This document shows, piece by piece, positions 8,320 through 13,713 of a stretch of 13,713 nucleotides of DNA (within the stretch, counting starts at the first letter, position 1; each line of letters begins with the position of its first letter). Made by a program: the position numbers and the translations under genes. The DNA is taken from NCBI GenBank assembly GCA_020434465.1, contig JAGRAS010000008.1, positions 1 to 13,713 on the forward strand. Reading direction: 5' to 3'. The notes beneath the pieces were generated by a model, which did not search any database, was not told the origin of the DNA, and saw only the letters and a list, made by a program, of their open reading frames with translations. This DNA is from Bdellovibrionales bacterium. Lineage in GTDB: Bacteria; Bdellovibrionota; UBA2361; JAGRAS01.

Positions 8320-8454
8320 TTTTTATCCAGAGAAAGTTTTTTAAATTTTCCGATAACTTACTGCGCATATTTACCCTGAAAAATAGTTTTAGATAACTTT
8401 CGTTGTCAGACAAAAAAATATTGTAATGCATTTTTCTTAATGTTATCCGATTTA

Positions 8455-8482
8455 AGCCTAAGCTAGCTTCGCTAGCCAGGCT
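8455..8482. repeat. stem-loop with GCTAGC palindromes
   Basis: AGCCT (8455-8459) pairs with AGGCT (8478-8482). Inside, GCTAGC (8462-8467) pairs with GCTAGC (8471-8476) around a TTC loop, with only AA opposite C unpaired. It is the most stable-looking fold in the gap. No T-run follows on either strand, so a simple intrinsic terminator is unlikely. Confidence 0.55.
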
Positions 8483-8620
8483 CGATACCCCTCTTATTGA
8501 TTTGCCTCCGGTAAATTCAATTGCGAGGTGTATGTCAGTTACAGCAATTCAATTTTCTTAATAAAACTATGAGTTTGCTCAATAAAGCTAAAGGGGCATA
8601 TGAGTTCTTAATATTATAAA

Positions 8621-8658
8621 CATGATTAGATACGAGTATCTATATGAGCCAAATCATG
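8621..8658 (+). promoter_or_regulatory. nested hairpin in the leader of the 8710 gene
   Basis: CATGATT (8621-8627) pairs with AATCATG (8652-8658), and AGATAC (8628-8633) pairs with GTATCT (8636-8641) around a GA loop, leaving a one-sided bulge. A T7 run begins five bases after the outer stem (8664-8670), so a leaky terminator or attenuator is conceivable. A 12-codon ORF with its own ATG (8644-8682) overlaps the fold. The function is unknown. Confidence 0.4.
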
Positions 8659-8709
8659 AAAACTTTTTTTAAAAGGATGTAGTCTTAAAATGTTAAATAG
8701 GATTATATC

Positions 8710-9435
8710 ATGAAATTTTCAAGTAAAGTACAAAATATTATCGCAGCAATACTTATAACTTTAGTAACTTCTGTGATTACTTTTGCCGATCCAACAATTA
8801 ACATAGATGTTAATTTGGCAGATCGCGATCCATATTTAGTAGATGTTGCAGATTACTACTCGGTACCGTACAACCGGGTTGCATACATACCGCAAAGCGG
8901 GCTTGATCTTGAAGAAGTTCCACTCCTTTTGCTTTTGGATACTTTGATTGGTGGTAACTTAGAAAATTTAGTTGGATTAAGATCTTCTGGCTTAAATTAT
9001 GTTGAGATTGCCAAGCGATATAATGTTCTACCGTATAGATTTTTTACACCTGTTGATTTTAATGTTCAGGGACCTCCTTATGGAAATGCCTATGGATATT
9101 TCAAAAAACATCCACGAGGTAATTGGCAAGAAATTCCTTTACGAGATATCGATTTAATTAAATTAGCTCAATTACAATTTTTACACAGAAAATATAAACG
9201 ACCTGTTACTCAAGTTATAAATATTGTTCAACGCGATCCTAATATAACTAGAGTGGTTAGACATTTGAGAGCAGATAAAACAGAAGGTTCTTCAAAATTT
9301 GTTAAAAAAAACCACGATCAAAAACATCCAAATAATAACAAAAATAACTCAGCTCGAGCATCAATGAAATTTAAAGATCCACATAAATCTAATGGAAAGG
9401 CTAAAGGGCATGATAAAAAAGGTGATCGTCGGTAA
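8710..9435 (+). CDS. exported protein with GPPYG motif and basic low-complexity tail
   Basis: A 241-aa protein with a clear Sec signal peptide: hydrophobic core at 9-24 and likely cleavage after ITFA26. The mature region 40-185 carries DYYSVP (48-53), then SSGLNYVEIAKRYNVLPYRFFTPV (92-115). The motif GPPYGNAYGYFKKHPRG (121-137) comes next, followed by a second helical segment that echoes the first (LQFLHRKYKRPVTQVINI, 155-172). I recall uncharacterised exported proteins with this GPPYG/AYGYF arrangement in deltaproteobacteria; no function is established to my knowledge. Residues 190-241 are Lys/Asn/His-rich and probably disordered, suited to binding an acidic polymer or surface. Shine-Dalgarno AGGA (8699-8702) is seven bases before the ATG. 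It ends six bases before the convergent symporter gene. Confidence 0.82.
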   Translation: MKFSSKVQNIIAAILITLVTSVITFADPTINIDVNLADRDPYLVDVADYYSVPYNRVAYIPQSGLDLEEVPLLLLLDTLIGGNLENLVGLRSSGLNYVEIAKRYNVLPYRFFTPVDFNVQGPPYGNAYGYFKKHPRGNWQEIPLRDIDLIKLAQLQFLHRKYKRPVTQVINIVQRDPNITRVVRHLRADKTEGSSKFVKKNHDQKHPNNNKNNSARASMKFKDPHKSNGKAKGHDKKGDRR

Positions 9436-9441
9436 GTTGAT

Positions 9442-10920
9442 CTATAGATCTTTAAAAAATAGTATTTTTTTGTATTCTTCTATTTTATCACTTAAATTAC
9501 TTTTTTGACTAAGTAAACCAGATATAATAAAAATGCAGCTCGCTGTGATAAGCGCCCACGAAACTCCACCTAGCTTTGTTGGAAAATAATCTCCGTAGCT
9601 AGTAAATTGTTTTATTAAGAAAACTAGTAAGCCAATTGTCATCGACCAGAAAGCGCCAGCTTCAGTAGATTTTTTCCAAAAAAACAATCCTAAAACACAA
9701 GGCATTAAAACAACTGCAATGCTCATGCCTAATATAATTAGTGAGAAAACACTTGTAGATTTAAGTGTTAAAGACCAAACAAACGCAAAAAGTAAAAGCA
9801 GTATTGTAACTGTTCTAGCAAAAGCATAATCAGGCACTGCCTCTAACTTTTTATTTTTAAAAACTAAAGCATTAAAAATTGGTCGCAAGTCTCTAGTTAT
9901 AATTGCACCTGACGACAGCAGCTGACTGTCAATTGTTGACATTCCGGCAGCAAAAGCTGCTACTAAAACAAATGCGCCAAAATAAGGAGCATTTGTTTTA
10001 AAAATAGCTCCAAGCAAAGCGTCCCCATCAGCTAAGCCATTCGGGAAAAGCACTAAACCGCTAGTGCCGATTACCCAGGTAGAAAAGAAAAGTATAGAAA
10101 CGACAAAAGGAATAATCATTATGTTTTTTGAAAGAGTAGCAGCAGATTTAGCCATATATAATCTTTGCCAAATGTGCGGCAAAAAAAGGAAAGAAAGTGG
10201 CAGCAAAAACATCTCAAAATATTTTACATCTGAGTTTGAAACTATTGCCTTATCTGGATAATTATTGAGTAGATTCTGAGTTACATTATTCCAGCCGCCT
10301 GCCCAATATAAAATTAATCCAGCGCTAGTAATTAAAAGGCTACAAAAAATAACGCCTTGTATCATATCGGTCCAAATAACGGCTCGAGAACCGCCATAGT
10401 ATAAATAAAGACCCATAGCTACACAGACAATAATAATTCCTAATTGATAATTTACAGTACCAGCAGTTAGTGCTTCGAAAGTTTTTCCAATTGCTACAAG
10501 TTGAGCAACTGCATATGGTACAAGACTAAGTAATCCAATCAAAGCTGAAATAATATGAACTCTTTTTGATTGATAAAAATCAGCAAGTAGTTCCCCTGGT
10601 GTAATAAAATTTTTTGCTTTACCAAGTTTCCATATTTTAAGCCCAAGTAATGCCATAGTAAAACAGATCCATGTAAACCATAGGAAGAAAAAATATTGCC
10701 CGCCCTTTGTGTAAAACTCTGAAGGTGCCGCAACGACAGTACCTGTAGAAAAGACAGAAGCAATGGTTGTGGCAATTAATGCTAGAAATCCAACGCCACG
10801 ACTAGCAAGAAAATAGTCTTCGGTTGTATTTTGAGATTTTTTATATGCAGCAACACTAACTAGTTTTAATGCAATTAGATAGAGGATTAAAATTAAAATT
10901 GTAAAGCTTGTCGTATTCAT
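9442..10920 (-). CDS. sodium:solute symporter (SSS family)
   Basis: A 492-aa inner-membrane transporter with about 12-13 hydrophobic segments that should couple solute uptake to the sodium gradient. Family features include SVFSTGTVVAAPSEFYTKGG (55-74) on the first half. The SSS signature GGSRAVIWTDMIQG (176-189) and the sodium-site region AAGMSTIDSQLLSSGAIITRD (324-344), conserved as AxxMSTxDSQLL, follow. Length is normal. The substrate cannot be read from sequence; amino acids, pantothenate, sugars or carboxylates are all possible. Its ATG shares one base with the stop codon of the small upstream gene (TAATG), so translation is coupled. This supports a two-component transporter, as for other SSS carriers with tiny partner proteins. 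Confidence 0.94.
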   Translation of the reverse strand: MNTTSFTILILILYLIALKLVSVAAYKKSQNTTEDYFLASRGVGFLALIATTIASVFSTGTVVAAPSEFYTKGGQYFFFLWFTWICFTMALLGLKIWKLGKAKNFITPGELLADFYQSKRVHIISALIGLLSLVPYAVAQLVAIGKTFEALTAGTVNYQLGIIIVCVAMGLYLYYGGSRAVIWTDMIQGVIFCSLLITSAGLILYWAGGWNNVTQNLLNNYPDKAIVSNSDVKYFEMFLLPLSFLFLPHIWQRLYMAKSAATLSKNIMIIPFVVSILFFSTWVIGTSGLVLFPNGLADGDALLGAIFKTNAPYFGAFVLVAAFAAGMSTIDSQLLSSGAIITRDLRPIFNALVFKNKKLEAVPDYAFARTVTILLLLFAFVWSLTLKSTSVFSLIILGMSIAVVLMPCVLGLFFWKKSTEAGAFWSMTIGLLVFLIKQFTSYGDYFPTKLGGVSWALITASCIFIISGLLSQKSNLSDKIEEYKKILFFKDL

Positions 10921-11141
10921 TATTCTATAACTTCTAAATCAAATTTTTTTGCAGTCGGTTTTAAATAGTAAAAATAAATGGGAATAGCAGTTAAGGCCGA
11001 AATTACTGTTGCTAAAAATACAGAAAACACACTTCCTGATAAGCCGAAAATAGTGAAAGAATTTAAACTTATCAGATCTGCTGGAGGAGCTATGCTTAAA
11101 GCAAATGCTAAAAAAATTAATGTGAAAATCAATAATTTCAT
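10920..11141 (-). CDS. small two-helix membrane protein coupled to the symporter
   Basis: A 73-aa protein with two hydrophobic segments (about 3-18 and 34-60) joined by a short loop (PPADLISLNSF), and a charged C-terminus (KPTAKKFDLEVIE). The stop TAA and the symporter ATG overlap as TAATG. In size, topology and position it resembles the small partner proteins found beside several SSS symporters (DUF3311- or DUF485-type), but I cannot assign it to one. The start is uncertain: AGAGG touches the ATG at 11141 directly, which is too close for normal initiation. A TTG three codons later (11132) would have nine-base spacing from the same Shine-Dalgarno. Confidence 0.75.
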   Translation of the reverse strand: MKLLIFTLIFLAFALSIAPPADLISLNSFTIFGLSGSVFSVFLATVISALTAIPIYFYYLKPTAKKFDLEVIE

Positions 11142-11160
11142 CCTCTGATTTTAATTCCAT

Positions 11161-11204
11161 ATTTCAATCTTTGAAATAATTTTCTTAATAAGAATTAAAA
11201 ACAA
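11161..11204 (-). promoter_or_regulatory. candidate promoter with two dyads for the transporter unit
   Basis: On the minus strand TTGTTT (11199-11204) and AATTAT (11176-11181) are separated by 17 bp. The perfect dyad TTCTTA-A-TAAGAA (11182-11194) fills most of the spacer. A second perfect dyad ATTTCAA-TCT-TTGAAAT (11161-11177) covers the -10 and early transcribed region. This layout would suit repressor control of uptake, but the hexamers are only partial matches and the region is AT-rich. Confidence 0.35.
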
Positions 11205-11281
11205 AACTGTCTTAAGTTTTCCCAAATATGAAATTTCAGAAAGGACATAAGGTAAGCACATGAAGTTATTACGTTATTTTT

Positions 11282-11310
11282 TTGAGTAGGTTTCAATTTA
11301 GTGATATTCT
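11282..11310 (+). promoter_or_regulatory. candidate sigma70-type promoter for the 11391 gene
   Basis: TTGAGT (11282-11287) and TATTCT (11305-11310) are separated by exactly 17 bp. Transcription would start near 11317, giving a leader of about 70 bases that contains the dyad at 11335-11351. Confidence 0.4.
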
Positions 11311-11334
11311 TAACTCTAATGATCTAAATAATTT

Positions 11335-11351
11335 TTTGCTTAGTAAGCAAA
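11335..11351 (+). repeat. perfect 17-bp dyad in the leader of the 11391 gene
   Basis: TTTGCTTA (11335-11342) and TAAGCAAA (11344-11351) are perfect reverse complements around one G. As DNA it looks like an operator; as RNA it folds to a six-base-pair stem with a TAGTA loop. It lies just downstream of the candidate promoter and 39 bp before the ATG. Confidence 0.5.
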
Positions 11352-11390
11352 GAGTAAAAAACAAAATTAACATTCAAAGAAGTTTTACGA

Positions 11391-11765
11391 ATGGGATTTT
11401 TAAATTTGCCAAATAGTTTTGAAGTGCCGGAGTTAAGAGCTTATCAAGGTAATTTTGAAACTTCAAGAGCTCCTGGAATCGGGCTTCATTCATCGAAAAC
11501 AATTTTAAATGAATTTAGTGAAGCACTTTTACAATTTAGCCGATCAAGAAATCCTAATCCTAAAGAGTTAACAGATATAGAGCTTCTATTAGAAAATTAT
11601 AAGTTAGCTGTATTTTCAGAGTTTGCTGGAGTAAAGCCAGTATTAAAAGCCAAGCAAGAAAGTTTAATCAGCTTGCGAGATAGGGCTATTAAAACTTGTC
11701 GTAGAAGTGGAATGCCACGTAAAGCAAGAGTCATTTTTGATATGGATTTTACTCTTGGGTATTAG
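11391..11765 (+). CDS. 124-aa protein ending in HAD motif I; probably a 3'-truncated HAD-family gene
   Basis: Residues 1-110 form a basic, helical region with no family I recognise and no signal peptide. The last residues read ARVIFDMDFTLGY. Residues V114-L122 match the haloacid-dehalogenase motif I (hydrophobic strand, then DxDxT), with nucleophile-type Asp117, Asp119 and Thr121. A TAG stop follows two codons later. Motifs II-IV, which supply Ser/Thr, Lys and the metal acids, are entirely missing, and the DNA beyond belongs to the convergent 614-aa gene. So this is probably the N-terminal piece of a larger gene, cut at or near the gene boundary, and cannot be a phosphatase alone. The ATG lacks a visible Shine-Dalgarno. 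The alternative is a real small protein with a chance motif; the match is good enough that I favour truncation. Confidence 0.6.
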   Translation: MGFLNLPNSFEVPELRAYQGNFETSRAPGIGLHSSKTILNEFSEALLQFSRSRNPNPKELTDIELLLENYKLAVFSEFAGVKPVLKAKQESLISLRDRAIKTCRRSGMPRKARVIFDMDFTLGY

Positions 11766-13606
11766 TCTCTTGTATCAGTGAATGTAAAAGATCCGTCAGA
11801 TCCATATTCAACATCAACTACATCTAATAGGGTTGAACCAGCATTAGGCGCGTCCATTGTAACTAAATAAGTTTCAGTACTGAATTTGCCTCTTACTGTT
11901 ATAGTAGCTTTTGTTCCTATTGTTCCGCCATAATTGTTAACTTGTACCCTATATGTCCCTGTTTCCATGCTGCTTCGATTGCAGACAAAATAGTTTTCAG
12001 GCCCATCACCTGGAATATCATCTCTATCAAGTTGACCAACTATTCCAGTTTTATTTGACCAGAAAACGTGCGTCCCATTTGGTTCAAACATATGTAGGTC
12101 TATATCGCCGTCAATATCCCAGCTCAAGCTTACTTGGAAAAAACCTTGGCCAAGAAACTCTCGGGGATTTTCTATATTTTCTGCCTGAGATGATATAGCT
12201 TCAAAGATACTTTCAGCGTTTGTAGAATCTCCAAGATAGCTAATGACAAAGTCGTTTTGTAAAAAACGATGAGTTTCAGGGCTAATATTTGAATCTGTAC
12301 TTAAACTATTACTAATGTTTGAACTAGGTGAGTTATTTACATCAGTGGTTAAGTCTCCACTCATTGTAAATGCAGAAAAGTCGCCGTAGTTTTCAGGAGA
12401 ACTAAAATTAAATGTTGGTGCAATAGCAGTTACACCAACTGAGTCGTCTAACTCACCATCTCCATCGCTGCCTAGACCAGCTAAGACACTTTCAATTAAC
12501 TTATTTCCTTGTGAATGGCCAACAAGAATAACTTTTCTTCCACTTTGTATATCTAGAGTAATTTGATTTTTTAGTGCTGTAATTTCAGATGCCTCTGGAG
12601 AATAGTTTTCAGCATCAGTTTGCCACTCTGATAAGCTTTGCACATCACTAGAATTAATTTCAAACTCGTTTATGCAATTTTCAAAAGCCTTGTCATAAGC
12701 TTGAGCTAAGTTTTGTAATTCAGTAGGCAATTTATTGATATTCTCAGAGTTGTCATCGCTAGGAGTTTCGCTTGCAGCAAGACCTAAGAACAATTGGCAA
12801 ATTTCTCCCCCGCTAGAACCAGGTAAATTAGATTTATTAAACCAGACTCTAAAAGCAATATCTTCAGTTGAAGAAGGATTAGTTTGATTGAAGTATTCTC
12901 TTAGATATGCAGCTTGTAAAAACGAAGTAAAAATATCAACGTTTACTCCAGGCACAAAATATAAATGTGTAGTTTCTTCATTACATTCAACAGCTTGATC
13001 GCTTACTTCGCCAATTATTGCAGCAGAGGAACTATTATCGATTTCCCTTATCGAATCTGCTTTTTCCATTACCTTACTTAAGTTTATAAAATCATCTTTA
13101 TCATTAAAAACAGAGAGTAGAATCGATAAGTCTCTAACATACTCTGATCTTAAATCAGATGAGCCACTAAATAATTCCGTAGCTAAGTCTAAAAAGCTAT
13201 CTAAGCTACCGTCTGGAGAAAGAGCATTTAATAAAGCAGATTCTGCTGACTCGCGAATAATTTTATATTCATTACAAGTTTCTCTTAATTTTTTTAAAGC
13301 TTTTACAAGTTTCTGTTTTCTATATCTAATAAAACTTTCTGACTTTCCTCGTTTACGAAGAGCTTTTAATTTTTGATTAATTGATTGTTTTCTTGGCAAA
13401 AAATAACTGTTATTTCCAGTAACTTTTATTGTCCCAGGGATTGGAAAAACTTTTTTTGGTCTAAACATACAAGCTAAAGAATCTGAAATTTCAATAATCA
13501 AATTCTGATTTTCACTTGTAATTTTTATTCCACCTTTTCGTGCCTCAGCACACAATGGAACGAGTAGTATGGCAAACAATAAGATTATAAATTTGTTTAA
13601 TTGCAT
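11762..13606 (-). CDS. secreted alpha/beta-hydrolase (lipase/esterase-like) with C-terminal DUF2135-like domain
   Basis: A 614-aa exported protein. The Sec signal peptide has its core at 6-19 and probable cleavage after AEA22; VPLC is not a lipobox. Residues 70-110 are highly basic. The central domain begins near THLYFVPGVN (213-222), where the oxyanion-loop strand of such hydrolases lies. It has the nucleophile elbow GHSQGN (363-368, Ser365) after strand KVILV (358-362). His446 (PETHRF) is a possible catalytic His; the acid is not certain. An acidic loop SDGDGELDDS (380-389) resembles a calcium-binding loop. Residues 493-575 (SWDIDGDIDLHMFEPNG, then LDRDDIPGDGPENY, then GTYRVQVNNYGG) match DUF2135/YfaP-like beta-sandwich domains. 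Six cysteines in the mature chain (46, 111, 208, 270, 311, 542) allow disulfides. Shine-Dalgarno AGAGG is eight bases before the ATG. The substrate is unknown. Its stop interlocks with that of the convergent gene. Confidence 0.83.
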   Translation of the reverse strand: MQLNKFIILLFAILLVPLCAEARKGGIKITSENQNLIIEISDSLACMFRPKKVFPIPGTIKVTGNNSYFLPRKQSINQKLKALRKRGKSESFIRYRKQKLVKALKKLRETCNEYKIIRESAESALLNALSPDGSLDSFLDLATELFSGSSDLRSEYVRDLSILLSVFNDKDDFINLSKVMEKADSIREIDNSSSAAIIGEVSDQAVECNEETTHLYFVPGVNVDIFTSFLQAAYLREYFNQTNPSSTEDIAFRVWFNKSNLPGSSGGEICQLFLGLAASETPSDDNSENINKLPTELQNLAQAYDKAFENCINEFEINSSDVQSLSEWQTDAENYSPEASEITALKNQITLDIQSGRKVILVGHSQGNKLIESVLAGLGSDGDGELDDSVGVTAIAPTFNFSSPENYGDFSAFTMSGDLTTDVNNSPSSNISNSLSTDSNISPETHRFLQNDFVISYLGDSTNAESIFEAISSQAENIENPREFLGQGFFQVSLSWDIDGDIDLHMFEPNGTHVFWSNKTGIVGQLDRDDIPGDGPENYFVCNRSSMETGTYRVQVNNYGGTIGTKATITVRGKFSTETYLVTMDAPNAGSTLLDVVDVEYGSDGSFTFTDTRD

Positions 13607-13633
13607 CAGCTTAGCCTCTTGGCAGTTCTAAAA

Positions 13634-13667
13634 ATTATACAAGAGCCATTTCTAATCATGGCGCCAT
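13634..13667 (-). promoter_or_regulatory. promoter with overlapping palindrome for the secreted hydrolase
   Basis: On the minus strand a consensus TATAAT (plus-strand 13634-13639) lies 27 bp before the ATG at 13606. The -35 position at 17-bp spacing (13657-13662) has no consensus hexamer. Instead it is overlapped by the perfect palindrome ATGGCGCCAT (13658-13667), which could bind an activator or repressor. Confidence 0.5.
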
Positions 13668-13713
13668 TAAGCCTAATTTTCATTTACAATAGAAAATCTA
13701 TCGTAGTTTTTGG

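Larger units (their letters stand above)
8320..8709. other. 390-bp intergenic region with several inverted repeats, no convincing gene
   Basis: This is the largest gap in a dense window. No plausible protein or tRNA is seen on either strand. It holds a small dyad TTGTC-A-GACAA (8403-8413); a GC-richer stem-loop (8455-8482); a weaker hairpin AATTGC/GCAATT (8519-8524 with 8544-8549, inner TGTA/TACA); a direct repeat AATTCAATT (8514-8522 and 8546-8554); and a nested hairpin just upstream of the next gene (8621-8658). TATTATAAA (8612-8620) could serve as a -10 region for the 8710 gene but has no good -35. A structured small RNA or leader is possible but unproven. Confidence 0.5.

Noticed and set aside
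8478..8496. T-arm-like sequence AGGCTCGATACCCC suggesting a tRNA
   Set aside because: The flanks do not pair into a T-stem, and no acceptor, anticodon arm or CCA end can be drawn.
8621..8670. Intrinsic terminator for fabF
   Set aside because: The stem is bulged and AU-rich, the T-run is five bases away, and it lies about 300 bp after fabF. Kept only as a possible leader structure.
9454..9470. AAAAAATA-G-TATTTTTT inverted repeat as a terminator
   Set aside because: It lies within the symporter's last codons, is pure A/T, and is better explained by Lys/Ile/Phe codons.
10939..11160. 73-codon minus-strand ORF in another frame
   Set aside because: It overlaps the two-helix membrane protein gene. 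Its product is not membrane-like, and it is not coupled to the symporter start.
11260..11289. Nine-codon ORF with good Shine-Dalgarno (AAGG at 11249-11252)
   Set aside because: It is too short to support without conservation, and it ends within the candidate promoter of the next gene.
13544..13606. Lipoprotein signal (Cys19) on the 614-aa protein
   Set aside because: VPLC does not fit the lipobox, which needs a small residue at -1, while AEA22 gives a good signal peptidase I site.
1..13713. CRISPR array, insertion sequence or prophage
   Set aside because: No regularly spaced repeats, transposase, integrase or phage structural motifs were seen on either strand.

Overview
This is an AT-rich bacterial chromosome segment carrying ordinary housekeeping genes and a few poorly characterised ones. 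Coding density is high. Convergent neighbours overlap or nearly touch, and every gene I accept ends in TAA or TAG, never TGA. Peptidoglycan recycling (LdcA), Sec signal peptides and an exported protein of a type I associate with deltaproteobacteria point to a Gram-negative, possibly in the broad deltaproteobacterial/Bdellovibrio grade. That placement is inference only; there is no rRNA or other strong taxonomic marker here.

Positions 57-5379 (+) look like one operon-like run: an S66 LD-carboxypeptidase (ldcA), a beta-lactamase-fold serine hydrolase paralogue that has lost its catalytic Ser and Lys, release factor 1 (prfA), DNA polymerase IV (dinB) and the RF1/RF2 glutamine methyltransferase (prmC). 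prfA and prmC are a functional pair, because PrmC methylates the GGQ glutamine of release factors. dinB sits between them.

Positions 5357-6848 (-) hold two genes I do not recognise. Both encode cysteine-free proteins without signal peptides: a 127-aa helical protein, then a lysine-rich 342-aa protein. A perfect 10-bp stem-loop lies between them. Positions 7072-8319 (+) are fabF (beta-ketoacyl-ACP synthase II). The 390-bp gap after it (8320-8709) has no convincing gene but holds several inverted repeats. It is followed by an exported protein with a GPPYG motif and a very basic tail (8710-9435).

Positions 9442-11141 (-) encode a two-gene transporter unit: a tiny two-helix membrane protein translationally coupled to a sodium:solute symporter. 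A candidate promoter with two dyads lies upstream. At 11391-11765 (+) is a 124-codon gene that ends within a HAD-type motif I, so it is probably a truncated phosphatase-family gene. Its stop codon interlocks with that of the convergent 614-aa secreted alpha/beta-hydrolase with a DUF2135-like C-terminal domain (11762-13606, -), which has a consensus -10 box and a palindrome at its -35 position.

The best leads are the inactivated serine hydrolase beside ldcA, the truncated HAD gene, and the unrecognised two-gene unit with its internal hairpin. I see no CRISPR array, insertion sequence, rRNA or tRNA.
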